Shown: positions 49,778 through 60,203 of the stretch, piece after piece
Layout of the letters: each line of letters opens with the position of its first letter
Position numbering within the stretch: the first letter of the stretch is position 1
Assembly: GCF_043290135.1 (NCBI RefSeq)
Contig: NC_134700.1
Span: forward strand, 237,802,088 to 237,866,087
Source of the DNA: Rhipicephalus microplus
Taxonomy: Eukaryota; Arthropoda; Arachnida; Ixodida; Ixodidae
Direction of reading: 5' to 3'
Length of the DNA: 64,000 bases
Position numbers and translations under genes: made by a program
The notes under the pieces: generated by a model
What the model saw: only the letters and a program-made list of their open reading frames with translations
Database searches by the model: none
Told to the model about the DNA's origin: nothing

Positions 49778-49826
49778 AGCGTCCGATGACACGCGTGCTA
49801 CACGCTCAAAGTGGTCGGCGAAAAAG
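49778..49826 (-). other. RpS13: Proposed RpS13 5'UTR exon with TCT initiator
   Basis: On the minus strand the sequence AACTCTTTTTCGCCGACC fits the polypyrimidine (TCT/TOP) initiator of ribosomal protein genes, with C+1 at about 49826. 49 bases later there is a perfect donor GCT/GTAAGT (49777). The next acceptor on this strand with the right context is at 44177, immediately before the RpS13 start codon. The joined leader would be about 74 bases without an upstream ATG. Inference from sequence signals only. Confidence 0.55.
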
Positions 49827-49847
49827 AGTTGTTGCCAGACCAAGCTC

Positions 49848-49854
49848 ATTTATA
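49848..49854 (-). promoter_or_regulatory. TATA box of the proposed RpS13 promoter
   Basis: TATAAAT on the minus strand, its first base 28 bases upstream of the proposed C+1 at 49826. Spacing is right for a core promoter. Confidence 0.5.
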
Positions 49855-49855
49855 A

Positions 49856-52098
49856 TCCAGTAATGCCTAAAATGGTCTAAATGCCAAAAAAAAAAAGTGT
49901 TTGAACAATGCCAGTGCCTTTTATTATGCAATAATGAACTATTACTTTGTGTATAAGCAATAAATTGTTAATTTTTTCTTAAGAATACGTTACACAAATG
50001 TGATTAGATGTGATTAGCGCGCGTGCTAATTTTTCGGTTTTACAGTTTAAAAGCATGGCCTTTGAGACGTAAAACACCATGATCTCACCGCGATACAATT
50101 GCGCCGACAGCTTCCCGGCTGCACAAATATGAACAACAGCGGAGCAAAGCTATCTCAAAGGATGTGCTCATGTTGTGCTGTTGCACATACAAGCTATGTA
50201 AGGATCACGGTGTGGATGATGTTAAAAATGAAGTTGGCTCACAACCTAATAAAAACTCACGGTCGCCTTTGAATTTCATAAACGTTTGTTAACGAATACA
50301 AGTAAGGACACGGCACAGAGGCCGGTTTAGTTACAGTAGAAACTCGGTGGGTTTGACCCTGCCGCAGAGTTACCTCTATGGTGGTGTGCATGCGGGTAAA
50401 GTAGCAAACGCATCTAAGCGTATGATCCTTACACGTTAAAAAATATTAGCCCTCATTTGGAGTTGCTGAAAACTTGCAAGTGAAAAAATGTGGTTCGACC
50501 TACATGTACAGTATCACACGCTGTTGTTAAAAACGGCTCTCCAAGAGCCGCCTGAGTCCCTTTTGGGCTGCGCGAATCGGCATGACTCTCAGAAATGACT
50601 GCTTAAGCTGTGACATCATCCTTCGTAATCCCGTGCGCAACCCAACATGGCGTCGTTTTTGTAAATGCAGAAACTACTTCCTCCGTGGCAGAAACCATGT
50701 TTTTCCTTAGTACGCTGTGACGTGGCCATGCTGCAACGTAGTTTATCTGTGATCTGTCTGCATTCAAAGTCGTGAATACAAATGTATTCCAAGCCACCGT
50801 GCAAAAATCTGCGCGGTGGCTTTTCTGGAAGATAATTTTTTTTTAACCAAGCACTCTCGTTCACTGACTGCTTTTCTTGCTCATTGTGCATTTGCATGTC
50901 CCTTCTCCCTCTCTCTCTTAAGGACGAAAGGTGGCTCGTCCACCCCATGGCTTCACTGGAATTAAGAACGGTAAAAGCACAAGAGCAAGAAACGCAGTCT
51001 GAACTGGCATTCTTGGTTGAGAAACCGTGCAGAAAAGCTGCCTTGATTTCTGGTTAAAGTCCATTGTACGCAGATGCCCAAAGAATTTGACATGAGTAGC
51101 GGTTTGCCGGCGTTTCTGAATGCTGTACATCATGTGCAATAGCCAAACAATTACATGCCGCGGCTTTACGCTTATTATTCAAACTACTTGATATTTCCTA
51201 GTAACTGTTTTGCCCTAAAACAGTGCCTCCAGAATATTTATTACAGGGTGTATATTAAACTGAAGGTAACGGCAACCGATTTTTATGGCACTTGTTTTCT
51301 TTAGTGCAAGGGAGGAAGGAATGAGTTGTTTCCTTTCTTCATGTTTAATGCGAAGAAAAACTCATCAATCAGAATATCCAGTCATGGAATGCGATCATGC
51401 AATGGTTCATCATATATATGTATATATTTTCTGTCTACAGTGCTGAAGTTTACACACGAAGCATGCTGCAGACAGTGGTCGGTGGGTGCGATAATGATAA
51501 CATGCTGGCAACAGGCGAGTAACATTATGTTTATGCAGCCTGTATTGCTACAGCTCGTGTTTGTGTTGTGCGTCATTGCATTTTTACGCACAGTTCACAT
51601 TTGCTTTGCTTGACATGGATTTCTGGATTCTTTAGTTGCTGTGAAAGCAGCACTGCTTACCGGTGTAAACTCTCTTTACCTCAAACAAGTGTGGAAAAGG
51701 CGGGGATGCATGATGATATACAGGTTGCAATGCCAAGCATGATTTATGGAAAGCCTAAAAATCTACAGTCAATGTACAAGAATCTGAACGACTCTTTTGC
51801 ACAGTATAAAGGCATATTCACCAGGCTGTGCATCATTCCTGTTATGACTTTCAAATGCAATCTGACAATATTTGATAATAAAAATCCTACTCAAACCTTA
51901 AAAATAATGCCCGATTCTGTCACTATAAATGACGGTCGTTTCATTCGCCCTACAGTCAAATCCCACGTACTATCAGTCCCTTTCAGAAATAATGAAAACT
52001 GTGTTACAAATATATGTATGTAATAGATACATGATACATTTATACACATGACATAGCAAAAAGAAGACAAGCACATGATGCAACTGTGAAGATGGTTA
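49856..52098. other. Intergenic stretch between unknown gene and RpS13 promoter, no gene seen
   Basis: Contains a Cys-containing minus-strand frame at 50616-50948 and a plus-strand frame at 51568-52023; neither matches a family I know. A C/T-rich run lies near 50905-50925. Confidence 0.3.
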
Positions 52099-52104
52099 TT
52101 TAAT
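52099..52104 (-). terminator. Poly(A) signal ATTAAA
   Basis: ATTAAA on the minus strand starts 7 bases after the stop codon of the exon at 52112-52225. Confidence 0.45.
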
Positions 52105-52111
52105 TAATCGC

Positions 52112-52225
52112 TTATGCACGTAATGCTGCAAACTGCTGGAACACTTCCAGCACATGAGGGTCGATGTCGCTGGTGAACAAAAGTGATTCCAGTGTGGTCA
52201 CATACTTGAACACATGTTCATGGTG
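52112..52225 (-). CDS. C-terminal exon of an unrecognised gene
   Basis: A strong acceptor (CTCTTTGTTGCAG) is followed by a phase-0 frame of 37 residues, beginning [20 protein letters not shown] and ending [14 protein letters not shown], then TAA at 52114-52112 and an ATTAAA signal. The amphipathic, leucine-spaced sequence looks like a helical C-terminus of a real protein. I do not recognise the family. Same strand as RpS13, whose proposed promoter lies about 2.3 kb downstream. Confidence 0.6.
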   Translation of the reverse strand, partial: HHEHVFKYVTTLESLLFTSDIDPHVLEVFQQFAALRA

Positions 52226-52394
52226 CTGCAACAAAGAGTGGAACACAGAATTCAACATTTGTAGCCAATACTATATGCCACATGAACTCCTCACTACCAT
52301 AAAATCTACTGTTTGGGTCAGAAACCCAGAAATAAGAATCGAAAGAACTCCTCTACTGTTTGCATGTGACCACTTTTTGCGTAAATAATATTAT

Positions 52395-52545
52395 CTGGGT
52401 TCTCGCGCGCCCAAACCGCAAAATGATTAGGTATGAAGCACACAGCCTGGTGTTCTTTAACTCTAACATTTCACTTCCATTGAAGTGCGACAGCCGAGGC
52501 CGGCATCAAATCCACAACCTTCGAGTCAGCAGCTGTGCACCATAA
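52395..52545 (-). mobile_element. Old, diverged Ruka SINE
   Basis: 'CTGGTGTTCTTTAACTCTAA', 'TTCCATTGAAGTGCGACAGC' and 'CAACCTTCGAGTCAGCAGC' follow the order of Ruka landmarks. Confidence 0.55.
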
Positions 52546-53177
52546 ATACTGTACCAACATGGCAGAATGCCTTTTGCTTGATGCTGACTGAAAACATGCA
52601 AATATGCAAATTAGTATGTTTTAAAAAAAAACAGTATACCCATCATACAATAGACACTCAATAGTTGAAACTCGAGGGCACCTCATGATTTTGTTGTAAT
52701 TATCAGAAGTCCTCATAAATATGACAAGAGCAGCATGTCAACCAGAGTTTTGATAGTTATTGCTTCTCAGTTCCTGCAATGGCGTCATGGACAGCTCTGC
52801 ATGAATGACAGTAAAGTTTCTAGATGTAATTCTAAAAGAGTGGGTGCGCAAACACTAACATACATAATAGGGAAGTCAGAACACTTCAAATGTTGACTAA
52901 AAACTGCATAGGTTGCACGATAGCAGAAAAGGACGAAGGCATGAAAACTTATCTGTGCTTGCCCAGGCAATAGGCAAACCTGTAATTCTGGCACGCGTGG
53001 GGGTCTACGTGAAAAATAATTGCTTTCGTTTGATTTTTGTTATACAAGTTAATCAACTTAAACGTAAACATTTTGACAGCAATCTGTCTGGCTGGGTAGA
53101 AAAGTTTAGAAAATTGAAATTGCTCCAGCCACAGTTCAAATAGAGTCCGACGTTTCGAGACCGACTCGGTCCCTTCC

Positions 53178-54838
53178 TCAGGGGGTGACTGTCTTGGTCA
53201 TGGAAGTGTCGTCGCGTCGTGTTCTCTCACCACGGCTCCGGCTTTCCCTTTCCACCACGTTTCGGAGACCGTGAACGTACACCGAAGGCATTGTTCCCAG
53301 CGAGCGGTTCACGTTGGCAGGCGTATGCTGAATGTGCCAAGACTCGAGCAAGAGCCTCTTTCCCAAATTCCGTTCTGTTTCAATAACAGAAGCGCCGTCT
53401 AAGTCAATTTTATGGTCGTGCTTCTCGCAGTGCTCCGCCAGAGCGCTACGTTGCACTTCCATCTTCCTGACGTCGTTCTTGTGTTGGCGCATTCTTTCCG
53501 GGAAACACTTGCTCTCGCCTATGTAGCAGGCTGGACACCCAGAACACGACACTTTGTAGACAACGCCCGGGTGTAGCTCCCTCGGAGGTCGGTCTTTCGG
53601 CCGCGGTAGCAAGCGAGCGAGCGTCGAAACAGGTTTATGGATTACCGTGACCCCGGCTTTTCCTAGGACTCTCGAGAGCTGTTCACTTATGCCCGGCACA
53701 TATGGAATGGCGACGCGGTTGTTTGGCGCCTTCGTTTTTCTCGTGTGCGGTGGTGTGGCCAGGGCGGAAAGGGGGTCGGGCGGTGTGTCGCTTGCAGGTG
53801 TCTTTCCGCGGTGCGGTGGTTGTCGTCTCGACAAACGGCGTGACGCCCGGCGGATGAACGCTTCTGTGTAGCCATTCTTTCGTAGCTCGGCAACAATCCT
53901 CTTTTCTTCTTTCTTCCTCTCACCCTCCGACGTGCAGATTACTCGTGCACGTGATAGGAGTGCCGAAACCACTGAAGCGTTGTGGGCAGTTGGATGACAG
54001 GACGCAAAATGCAAATACCTGCCGGTGTGAGTTGGCTTTCTATACACCGAAAAGGTCATGCGCTCGCCCTGTCGTCTGACTAAAACATCGAGAAACGGAA
54101 GCGCCCCGTCTCGCTCTCGTTCCACCGTGAACTGTATCGCTTGGTCGATGGAGTTTAGATGTTCGAGGAAGCTGTCTACTGCTGCCTTCTTTATTATGCA
54201 AAAACAGTCATCCACGTACCTCACAAATACTTTCGGCCTGTCAATAAAGGAGCCCAGTGCCGTCTCTTCTATGTGTTCCATTGTGAGGTTCGCAGCCGTA
54301 ACGGAGATCGCCGCTCCCATCGCGGTCCCGCTGGCTTGTCTGTAGAAGCTCCCGTTGACGCTGAAATACGTCCCCTTGAGGCAATATTCCAGTAGGCGAC
54401 ACAGTTCGTCGACGCCCAGGCAGGTTCTTTCATCCAAGAGCTCGTCTTGGTTCAACGCTGCTCGTGCGCTAGATACCGCTAGTGCTACGGGCACACTGGT
54501 GAACAGGGACACGACGTCGAACGAGACGAAGCACTCATCGCTGCTCACGGTCACATCTCTCATGCGCTCCAAGAAGTGGCTGGCGTCGCGTATGTGGGTC
54601 GGTGTTTGCCCCACGAGCGGCGCGAGAGTCCGGTGGAGATACTTGGACAGCGCCCGGAGTGGAGATGTTGTAAAATCCACGATAGGACGGAGCGGAACTG
54701 TGGGCTTGTGGGTCTTGGGAAGCCCGTAAAATCCTGGTGCAGAGCCGTTCCGGCAGATGAGCTGGAGGTATGTGTTTCTCGCCTTCGGGTGCGCTTTAAA
54801 GATATCCGCCAGGAGCTTGTTCATTTCCCTTTGGAAGC
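53178..54838 (-). CDS. Penelope-like reverse transcriptase/GIY-YIG endonuclease, 5'-truncated
   Basis: The open frame runs from the junction without stop to TGA at 53178; the first ATG in it is at 54824 (548 residues from there). Seen: 'YGLPKTHKPTVPLRPIVDF' (about 33-51), catalytic SFDVVSLF with Asp103, a thumb-side 'GTAMGAAISVTAANL' (about 166-180), YVDD at 203-206, a basic linker rich in R/K/P at about 300-415, then the GIY-YIG module with VYKV at 422-425 and CYIGES at 433-438. The N-terminal part of the PLE protein is missing because of truncation. The RT and endonuclease motifs look intact, so the sequence is young, but with no start or promoter it is probably not expressed. Confidence 0.88.
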
Positions 54839-55831
54839 TTCCTCGAACATCTAAACTCCATCGACCAAGCGATACAGTTCACGGTGGAATGAGAACGAGA
54901 CGGGGCGCTTCCGTTTCTCGATGTTTTAGTCAGACGACAAGGCGAGCGCATGACCTTTTCGGTGTATAGAAAGCCAACTCACACCGGCAGGTATTTGCAT
55001 TTTGCGTCCTGTCATCCAACTGCCCACAACGCTTCAGTGGTTTCGGCACTCCTATCACGTGCACGAGTAATCTGCACGTCGGAGGGTGAGAGGAAGAAAG
55101 AAGAAAAGAGGATTGTCGCCGAGCTACGAAGGAATGGCTACACAGAAGCGTTCATCCGCCGGGTGTCACGCCGTTTGTCGAGACGACAACCACCGCACCG
55201 CGGAAAGACACCTGCAAGCGACACACCGCCCGACCCCCTTTCCGCCCTGGCCACACCACCGCACACGAGAAAAACGAAGGCGCCAAACAACCGCGTCGCC
55301 ATTCCATATGTGCCGGGCATAAGTGAACAGCTCTCGAGAGTCCTAGGAAAAGCCGGGGTCACGGTAATCCATAAACCTGTTTCGACGCTCGCTCGCTTGC
55401 TACCGCGGCCGAAAGACCGACCTCCGAGGGAGCTACACCCGGGCGTTGTCTACAAAGTGTCGTGTTCTGGGTGTCCAGCCTGCTACATAGGCGAGAGCAA
55501 GTGTTTCCCGGAAAGAATGCGCCAACACAAGAACGACGTCAGGAAGATGGAAGTGCAACGTAGCGCTCTGGCGGAGCACTGCGAGAAGCACGACCATAAA
55601 ATTGACTTAGACGGCGCTTCTGTTATTGAAACAGAACGGAATTTGGGAAAGAGGCTCTTGCTCGAGTCTTGGCACATTCAGCATACGCCTGCCAATGTGA
55701 ACCGCTCGCTGGGAACAATGCCTTCGGTGTACGTTCACGGTCTCCGAAACGTGGTGGAAAGGGAAAGCCGGAGCCGTGGTGAGAGAACACGACGCGACGA
55801 CACTTCCATGACCAAGACAGTCACCCCCTGA
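54839..55831 (+). pseudogene. Penelope-like ORF, 3' half, plus-strand inverted copy
   Basis: Duplicates the C-terminal part of the minus-strand ORF at near identity. It starts FLEHLNSIDQAIQFTVE, then has TGA at 54890-54892 where the other copy has CGA (Arg). The rest is open from ATG at 54950 to TGA at 55831 and includes the GIY-YIG module (VYKV, CYIGES). It lacks the RT palm and YVDD. Confidence 0.88.
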
Positions 55832-55857
55832 GGAAGGGACCGAGTCGGTCTCGAAAC
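55828..55857 (+). ncRNA. Hammerhead-ribozyme-like motif in the PLE 3' region
   Basis: CTGAGGA (55828-55834), a hairpin formed by GACCGA and TCGGTC with G-T/G-C closing pairs, then GAAAC (853-857 of the same block). This has the order of the hammerhead core, and PLEs are known to carry hammerhead motifs. One extra A follows CTGAGGA and I could not form a convincing stem III, so it may be degenerate. A mirrored copy is at 53152-53181 on the minus strand. The TGA of CTGAGGA is also the stop codon of the ORF. Confidence 0.35.
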
Positions 55858-55914
55858 GTCGGACTCTATTTGAACTGTGGCTGGAGCAATTTCAATTTTC
55901 TAAAGTTAATCAAC

Positions 55915-56175
55915 GAGTGGCTCATGCACACACCACCACTAATCGATATACCAGGCCTGAATCATTAGATGCCTTTCTTCATCCCTGTGCCTGTACAAAA
56001 ACAGCATATTCATTGAATCTTGGTGTGAATTTACACTCTCTGCAATGTAAAGATAGATTAAGAGGTAAGCCTCCAATTAGCTATTTATGTTCCAATAATC
56101 TCTAATTACGACAGCAGCCTGTCTGTCCTATTATAAGCAGCTGCAGCTAAAAGAAACCTGTTTTATACACACTAC
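55915..56175. other. No gene seen
   Basis: Unremarkable sequence right of the PLE. Confidence 0.3.
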
Positions 56176-56231
56176 CTGGATGGAAATCAGCGAATTTGTT
56201 GTTGAACACCACTGCAGCTCAATCTCACCAC
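56176..56231 (-). CDS. Candidate internal exon upstream of the 52112 exon
   Basis: On the minus strand an acceptor (CTAAT branch-like site, GCTTTTTAG) precedes 56 bases that translate, after two bases of a split codon, to GEIELQWCSTTNSLISIQ. A donor CAG/GTAGTG follows. It ends in phase 0, matching the start of the exon at 52225, and the intervening intron would contain PLE family 1. No homology recognised, so this is tentative. Confidence 0.3.
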
Positions 56232-56533
56232 CTAAAAAGCTACGCTGGGAATTCCCATTAGGTGGATTCGTAATCGTCATTGAATTTCTTTCTTTTCTCA
56301 ATCAGCATGTGGCTGTTGCTGCATGGAGTATACCTTGTTCGGCAGTTTTTCAGGCGGGAAATTGGCTGCAGTAAGTGTTTCAAGGCATGGACAAGCAAAA
56401 AGTTTGAAATAACTGAATTTGTGCAATGAGGAGTTTGAATGCGGCAACTTCAAAACACATTGAAAACCTAGTGGGCCAACCAAAAATTGAAGACTTGTTT
56501 GAATTATTAAGAGTCAGTTTAATATGCTAACTA

Positions 56534-56718
56534 CAGTCAAATCCCTTCATAAGAGACACTGATATAAGAAACAAATAGGTGTAAGAGACGCCAGTGTGCT
56601 TATAGTAAAATACGGGTTGGTAAGAAAATGCCTACGAGGTACCCTGCGTATAAGCGACATCTCGTATGAAAGACAAGAATTGCTGTCCGGAGCATGTCTC
56701 TTATAAAGGGGTTTAACG
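56534..56718. mobile_element. Tc1/mariner-superfamily MITE with TA duplication
   Basis: Left end CAGTCAAATCCCTTCATAAG and right end (reverse complement) CGTTAAACCCCTTTATAAG, continuing AGACA in both, with TA on each side (56532-56533, 56719-56720). 185 bp, no coding. Confidence 0.75.
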
Positions 56719-57071
56719 TAGTAATACTTTCACGAACAAGTCATCACTCTAAAATGCTGACAAGGGATACACAAACATTTGATGGAGGAACATTCAAGAT
56801 AATTTGAAAAAGTGACTGTCCTGCAATGTGGACCACTAATATTACAAAGCTGCTTAAGCCTTTAAAATATGTGATGAGGAAGAAGGATGAGCTGCTTGTC
56901 TCATGATGAAATTTACAAAAAGGCTACAATCGAGACATCTTTCTGGCACGCTTCAATGATAAAGGAGCAGTGACATAAAATTTCAAGCTTGTGCTGTGGC
57001 CTCGGCTTGATAGCTTGGTATATGACAGTTTTTCAGTCAAAATAAGAACTGTGTCCATTATGTAGAAGTTA

Positions 57072-58177
57072 CCGTATTTAGTCGATTCTACCGCGCCCTC
57101 GATTGTAACGCGCACCCGATTTCCACGGCAAAAAAAAAAAAAAAAGTAAGACATCGATTGCAACGTGCACCCATTTTTCTCGTTGGCCCGCACGATCACA
57201 CCGCTCGAAAAAACTACTCCTTTCAGGAGCATCTTCCCTTTAAATATGAGGTACAGGGGAAGCTTGTGCCCATCTGACGTGTAACAGAGCATTGCCGTCA
57301 CTGTAGTTTTACCGTGGACCGATGTCAGCACGCGAACTTGCTTCACCCCCTTCTTCTCGACGGTTGTGGTGCCAGGCATGTCGAAGTAAAGAGGCGTCTC
57401 ATCGGCATTCCCGATTTTCCTAAGCAGGTAGCCGTTGTTGTGCCGCAAGTTGAGGACGAACCTCTGAAAACTGTGAAGCTTTTCATCGTACTCCTCCGCA
57501 AAACTTTTCGCATATGCCCGTATGCCTTTGGAAGGAAAAGCCTTTCCTCTTCATAAAGTTAGCCAGCACCTGCTCGCTTTACACTGGCTCCGCATTAGAC
57601 CTTTTTTTAAGGCTAATTGCATAGCCCGCACTTGGAGCAGTTCTGTCGTCACGGGCCGCTGTGCCGCTCGCTGCTCAAGCACATACTCGCCGAGCAGCTC
57701 TTCAATTTGTGGAAACCGACCCTGCTGTGGTCCACTGAAGCATTTGCGTGAAGCTTTGCTGTCAACAATCTTCTGCTTTTGTTTCCGCCAGTCCTGCGCG
57801 CACGTTTCGGGAACTCCGAACGACCGCGATGCTGCCCGATTTCCGTCTGTTTCTGCACACGCGATGACTTTCCTTTTAAAAGTGGCATCGTGATGCACTC
57901 GAGTTTTTGGAGTCGACCCTTCCATGCCGTCCATGCTAATGCACTACGAGATGACGAACTCCTCAGCACACGTACGAAGTGCCGCACATGGGAAACACAT
58001 AGGCAGAAATGGCCGACGCGCCATGCCGACGCACGTATGGGCGGCCATTTTGGAAATGCCGATGGCAATAGAATGACCGTATTAATTTTTTTTTTTCGTA
58101 CTTGATTCTAACGCGCATGCGATTTATGAACCCGCTTAATTGGAAAAAAGGTGCGTGCTAGATTCGAGTATTTACGG
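57072..58177 (-). mobile_element. Pogo-like DNA transposon, internally deleted
   Basis: Terminal inverted repeats CCGTATTTAGTCGATTCTA (57072) and, as reverse complement from 58177, CCGTAAATACTCGAATCTA. TA target duplication at 57070-57071 and 58178-58179. 1106 bp. Inside is a fragmentary transposase on the minus strand. Confidence 0.88.
57150..57934 (-). pseudogene. Pogo/POGK-like transposase, frameshifted and truncated
   Basis: From ATG at 57934: a Brinker/CENP-B-like DNA-binding domain ('HHDATFKRKVIACAETDG' ... 'FGVPETCAQDWRKQKQK'), then LEQRAAQRPVTTELLQVRA. Frameshifts around 57590-57480 disturb the expected 'LANFMKRKGFS', which is present in another frame. The DDE core resumes with 'IGNADETPLYFDMPGTTTV' and 'TAMLCYTSDGHKLPLYLIFK', keeping the first Asp. 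The frame then loses homology after GKMLLKG near 57230, so the second and third acidic residues are missing. Confidence 0.82.
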
Positions 58178-58447
58178 TATCTTATTTCGTGTGCAAACAG
58201 TGTATGAAGTCACAAGAGTGGAAACTTGGGCTAGTTGGTGCGTAGTCATATTTGCAAGATGTTTCAGCGCGCGAACAAAGGAAAAAGGACAGGGTAGACA
58301 GAAAGAGCGCTGACTTCCAACTAACTTTATTTCACAGAGTGGCAAGAATATATACTGCTAAAAAAGGATGATAACAGAGCATGAAGGTAAAATGCACCCT
58401 AATCTACACATCAGTAACAAAACACGTGTGACAGGTCCTCTATTGCC

Positions 58448-59897
58448 TCAAAGCCGAGCTAGGTAATCACGTTCAGCCTGTGATAAAGCAATCGATGATG
58501 TGCTTACACATTTATCTCCTAGCAAGTGTATTTTTTCGGCTTCAATAATTTCTCGGGTAAGCTGATCCCTGTGCCTTGCCAATATGGAGCACTGATCAAA
58601 GAGAGGGGTGCACCCACAATCTCGGCAATGAATGCCAAGATGCCCTTGTACCACATTGTGCACATTGTTTCGGTGTTCTCGGAGGCGGTCATTTATGCAC
58701 CTGCCGGTTTGCCCGACATAGATGCACCCACACGTCAGTGGAATCAAGTAAACGACTCCCACTGCGCATGGGACGTAGCGTGTCCTGTGCGCGACAGAGC
58801 ACGAGGCAGAATTTGCACGAGGTGCATTGACCCGTTTGCAAAGCCTCTGCAATTTTTCCGGGGCAGAAAAAACCACAAAAACGTTGGCGTCTCGAGCAAT
58901 CTTTTTTAGCCTGTGTGATACGTCGTGCACGTAAGGCAGTACGACAGGCCGGCTCTTTTTGCCACTGTTTCGCTTATCCGGTTTGTCGCCTCGCTTCAAG
59001 ATAGTGACCAGCTTTTCCGCCACCGAAACGAGAACATGCGCGGGGTAACCAGCTTTGGTAAGCCGCTCTACTTGTAGAGCAAAGCTGTGGTGTACCATGG
59101 GGGGGCATGACCTCTTTAAGGCATTGACAAGGCAGAGGTTAGCGATGCCCCGCTTGACCAATTTAGAGTGAGCTGAGCTGAAAGGCAGAAGAGGCTTGCC
59201 GCTCCTTGGCTCATACATCCAGCAAACATGTCGGGAGTCTAACAAAAGCTTCAAATCTAGAAACTTCAGGTTGTTATCAGTGGGTGATTCATGGGTTAGA
59301 ACTAGTGGTTTCAGGCACTCTCGGAAAACAGTCAACACGTCAGAGGAAACGGTCTGAAAGTTTTGACTATCGCATTTCAACAACACTAAGTAATCATCAA
59401 CAAAACGGCAAACTTTAAAAACTACAGAGTCGTCAAGCTTGTTTGACAAGACACGATCATGATGTGCTAGAAATATGTCACTAAGAATGGGTGCCAAACA
59501 TGAACCAATACATATTCCACTTTTTTGTAAGTAGTTTTTGTCCTCCCATGATACAAAGGTGGCCTTCAAATAAAAACCGAGTAATTCTAATAAGCTGCTG
59601 TTGTGAATTCCAGTACGCGTTTGAAACGCTGATGATCCTAACCTGTCTATGGATTCCTCTACACATTTAAGTAGTTGGTCATGCGGCAAAGAGTAATACA
59701 AGTCCTTAATATCCACAGACATTGCCTGGAGTCCTGTGTTAGTTCGTCCAATAATGTTAATAACAGCGTCAGAGTTCTTGACCAAAAAAGGATCGTCTAT
59801 TGTTATGTGTTTTAGCTTTTCCTGCAAGAAAAGTGCTACAGACTTTTGCCAGGTCCCCCTTTCTGTTACAATGACCCGCAATGGGCAGTCAATTTTG
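58448..59897 (-). CDS. Penelope-like RT/GIY-YIG ORF, inverted 5'-truncated copy
   Basis: Homologous part starts KIDCPLRVIVTERGTWQKS. It keeps the RT catalytic 'SVDIKDLYYSLPHDQ', 'GSCLAPILSDIFLAHHD', RFVDDYLVLL, then 'GVVYLIPLTCGCIYVGQTGR' of the GIY-YIG domain, ending RDYLARL. The open frame continues to an ATG at 59953, but those first 18 residues come from antisense of the pseudo-LTR and are not PLE protein. Unlike the full copy, the GIY-YIG glycine is intact here. Confidence 0.87.
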
Positions 59898-60200
59898 CGA
59901 GAAATTATTGAAGCCGAAAAAATACACTTGCTAGGAGATAAATGTGTAAGCACATCATCGATTGCTTTATCACAGGCTGAACGTGATTACCTAGCTCGGC
60001 TTTGAGGCAATAGAGGACCTGTCACACGTGTTTTGTTACTGATGTGTAGATTAGGGTGAATTTTACCTTCATGCTCTGTTATCATCCTTTTTTAGCAGTA
60101 TATATTCTTGCCACTCTGTGAAATAAAGTTAGTTGGAAGTCAGCGCTCTTTCTGTCTACCCTGTCCTTTTTCCTTTGTTCGCGCGCTGAAACATCTTGCA
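59898..60200 (+). repeat. Pseudo-LTR of PLE family 2
   Basis: Repeats the last part of the element in direct orientation: the C-terminal coding tail (REIIEAEKIHLLGDK ... RDYLARL, stop at about 60004) and the complete 3'UTR through GCGCTGAAACATCTTGCA. The full copy starts directly after it. Confidence 0.88.
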
Positions 60201-60203
60201 AAT

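Larger units (their letters stand above)
53058..55902. mobile_element. Penelope-like element, family 1: inverted 3'-outward pair with tail
   Basis: A minus-strand copy (54838 down to 53107) and a plus-strand copy (54839-55902) are joined at their 5'-truncated ends at a GGAAGCTTCC palindrome (54833-54842). The 1.06-kb arms are nearly identical. The left arm continues into a 49-bp tail (53058-53106) missing on the right. The 12-bp repeat AAGTTAATCAAC flanks the whole (53046-53057 and 55903-55914), so this is one insertion event. PLEs are retroelements with a telomerase-related reverse transcriptase and a GIY-YIG endonuclease. Confidence 0.9.

Noticed and set aside
50616..50948. Minus-strand 110-codon ATG frame with several cysteines after an acceptor-like site
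   Set aside because: Cys spacing fits no EGF, Kunitz or TIL pattern, and there is no donor or family match.
54833..54842. GGAAGCTTCC palindrome as a restriction-cloning or assembly join
   Set aside because: It contains a HindIII-like AAGCTT, but the whole inverted structure is flanked by a 12-bp target duplication and mirrors other PLE insertions, so a biological origin is more likely.
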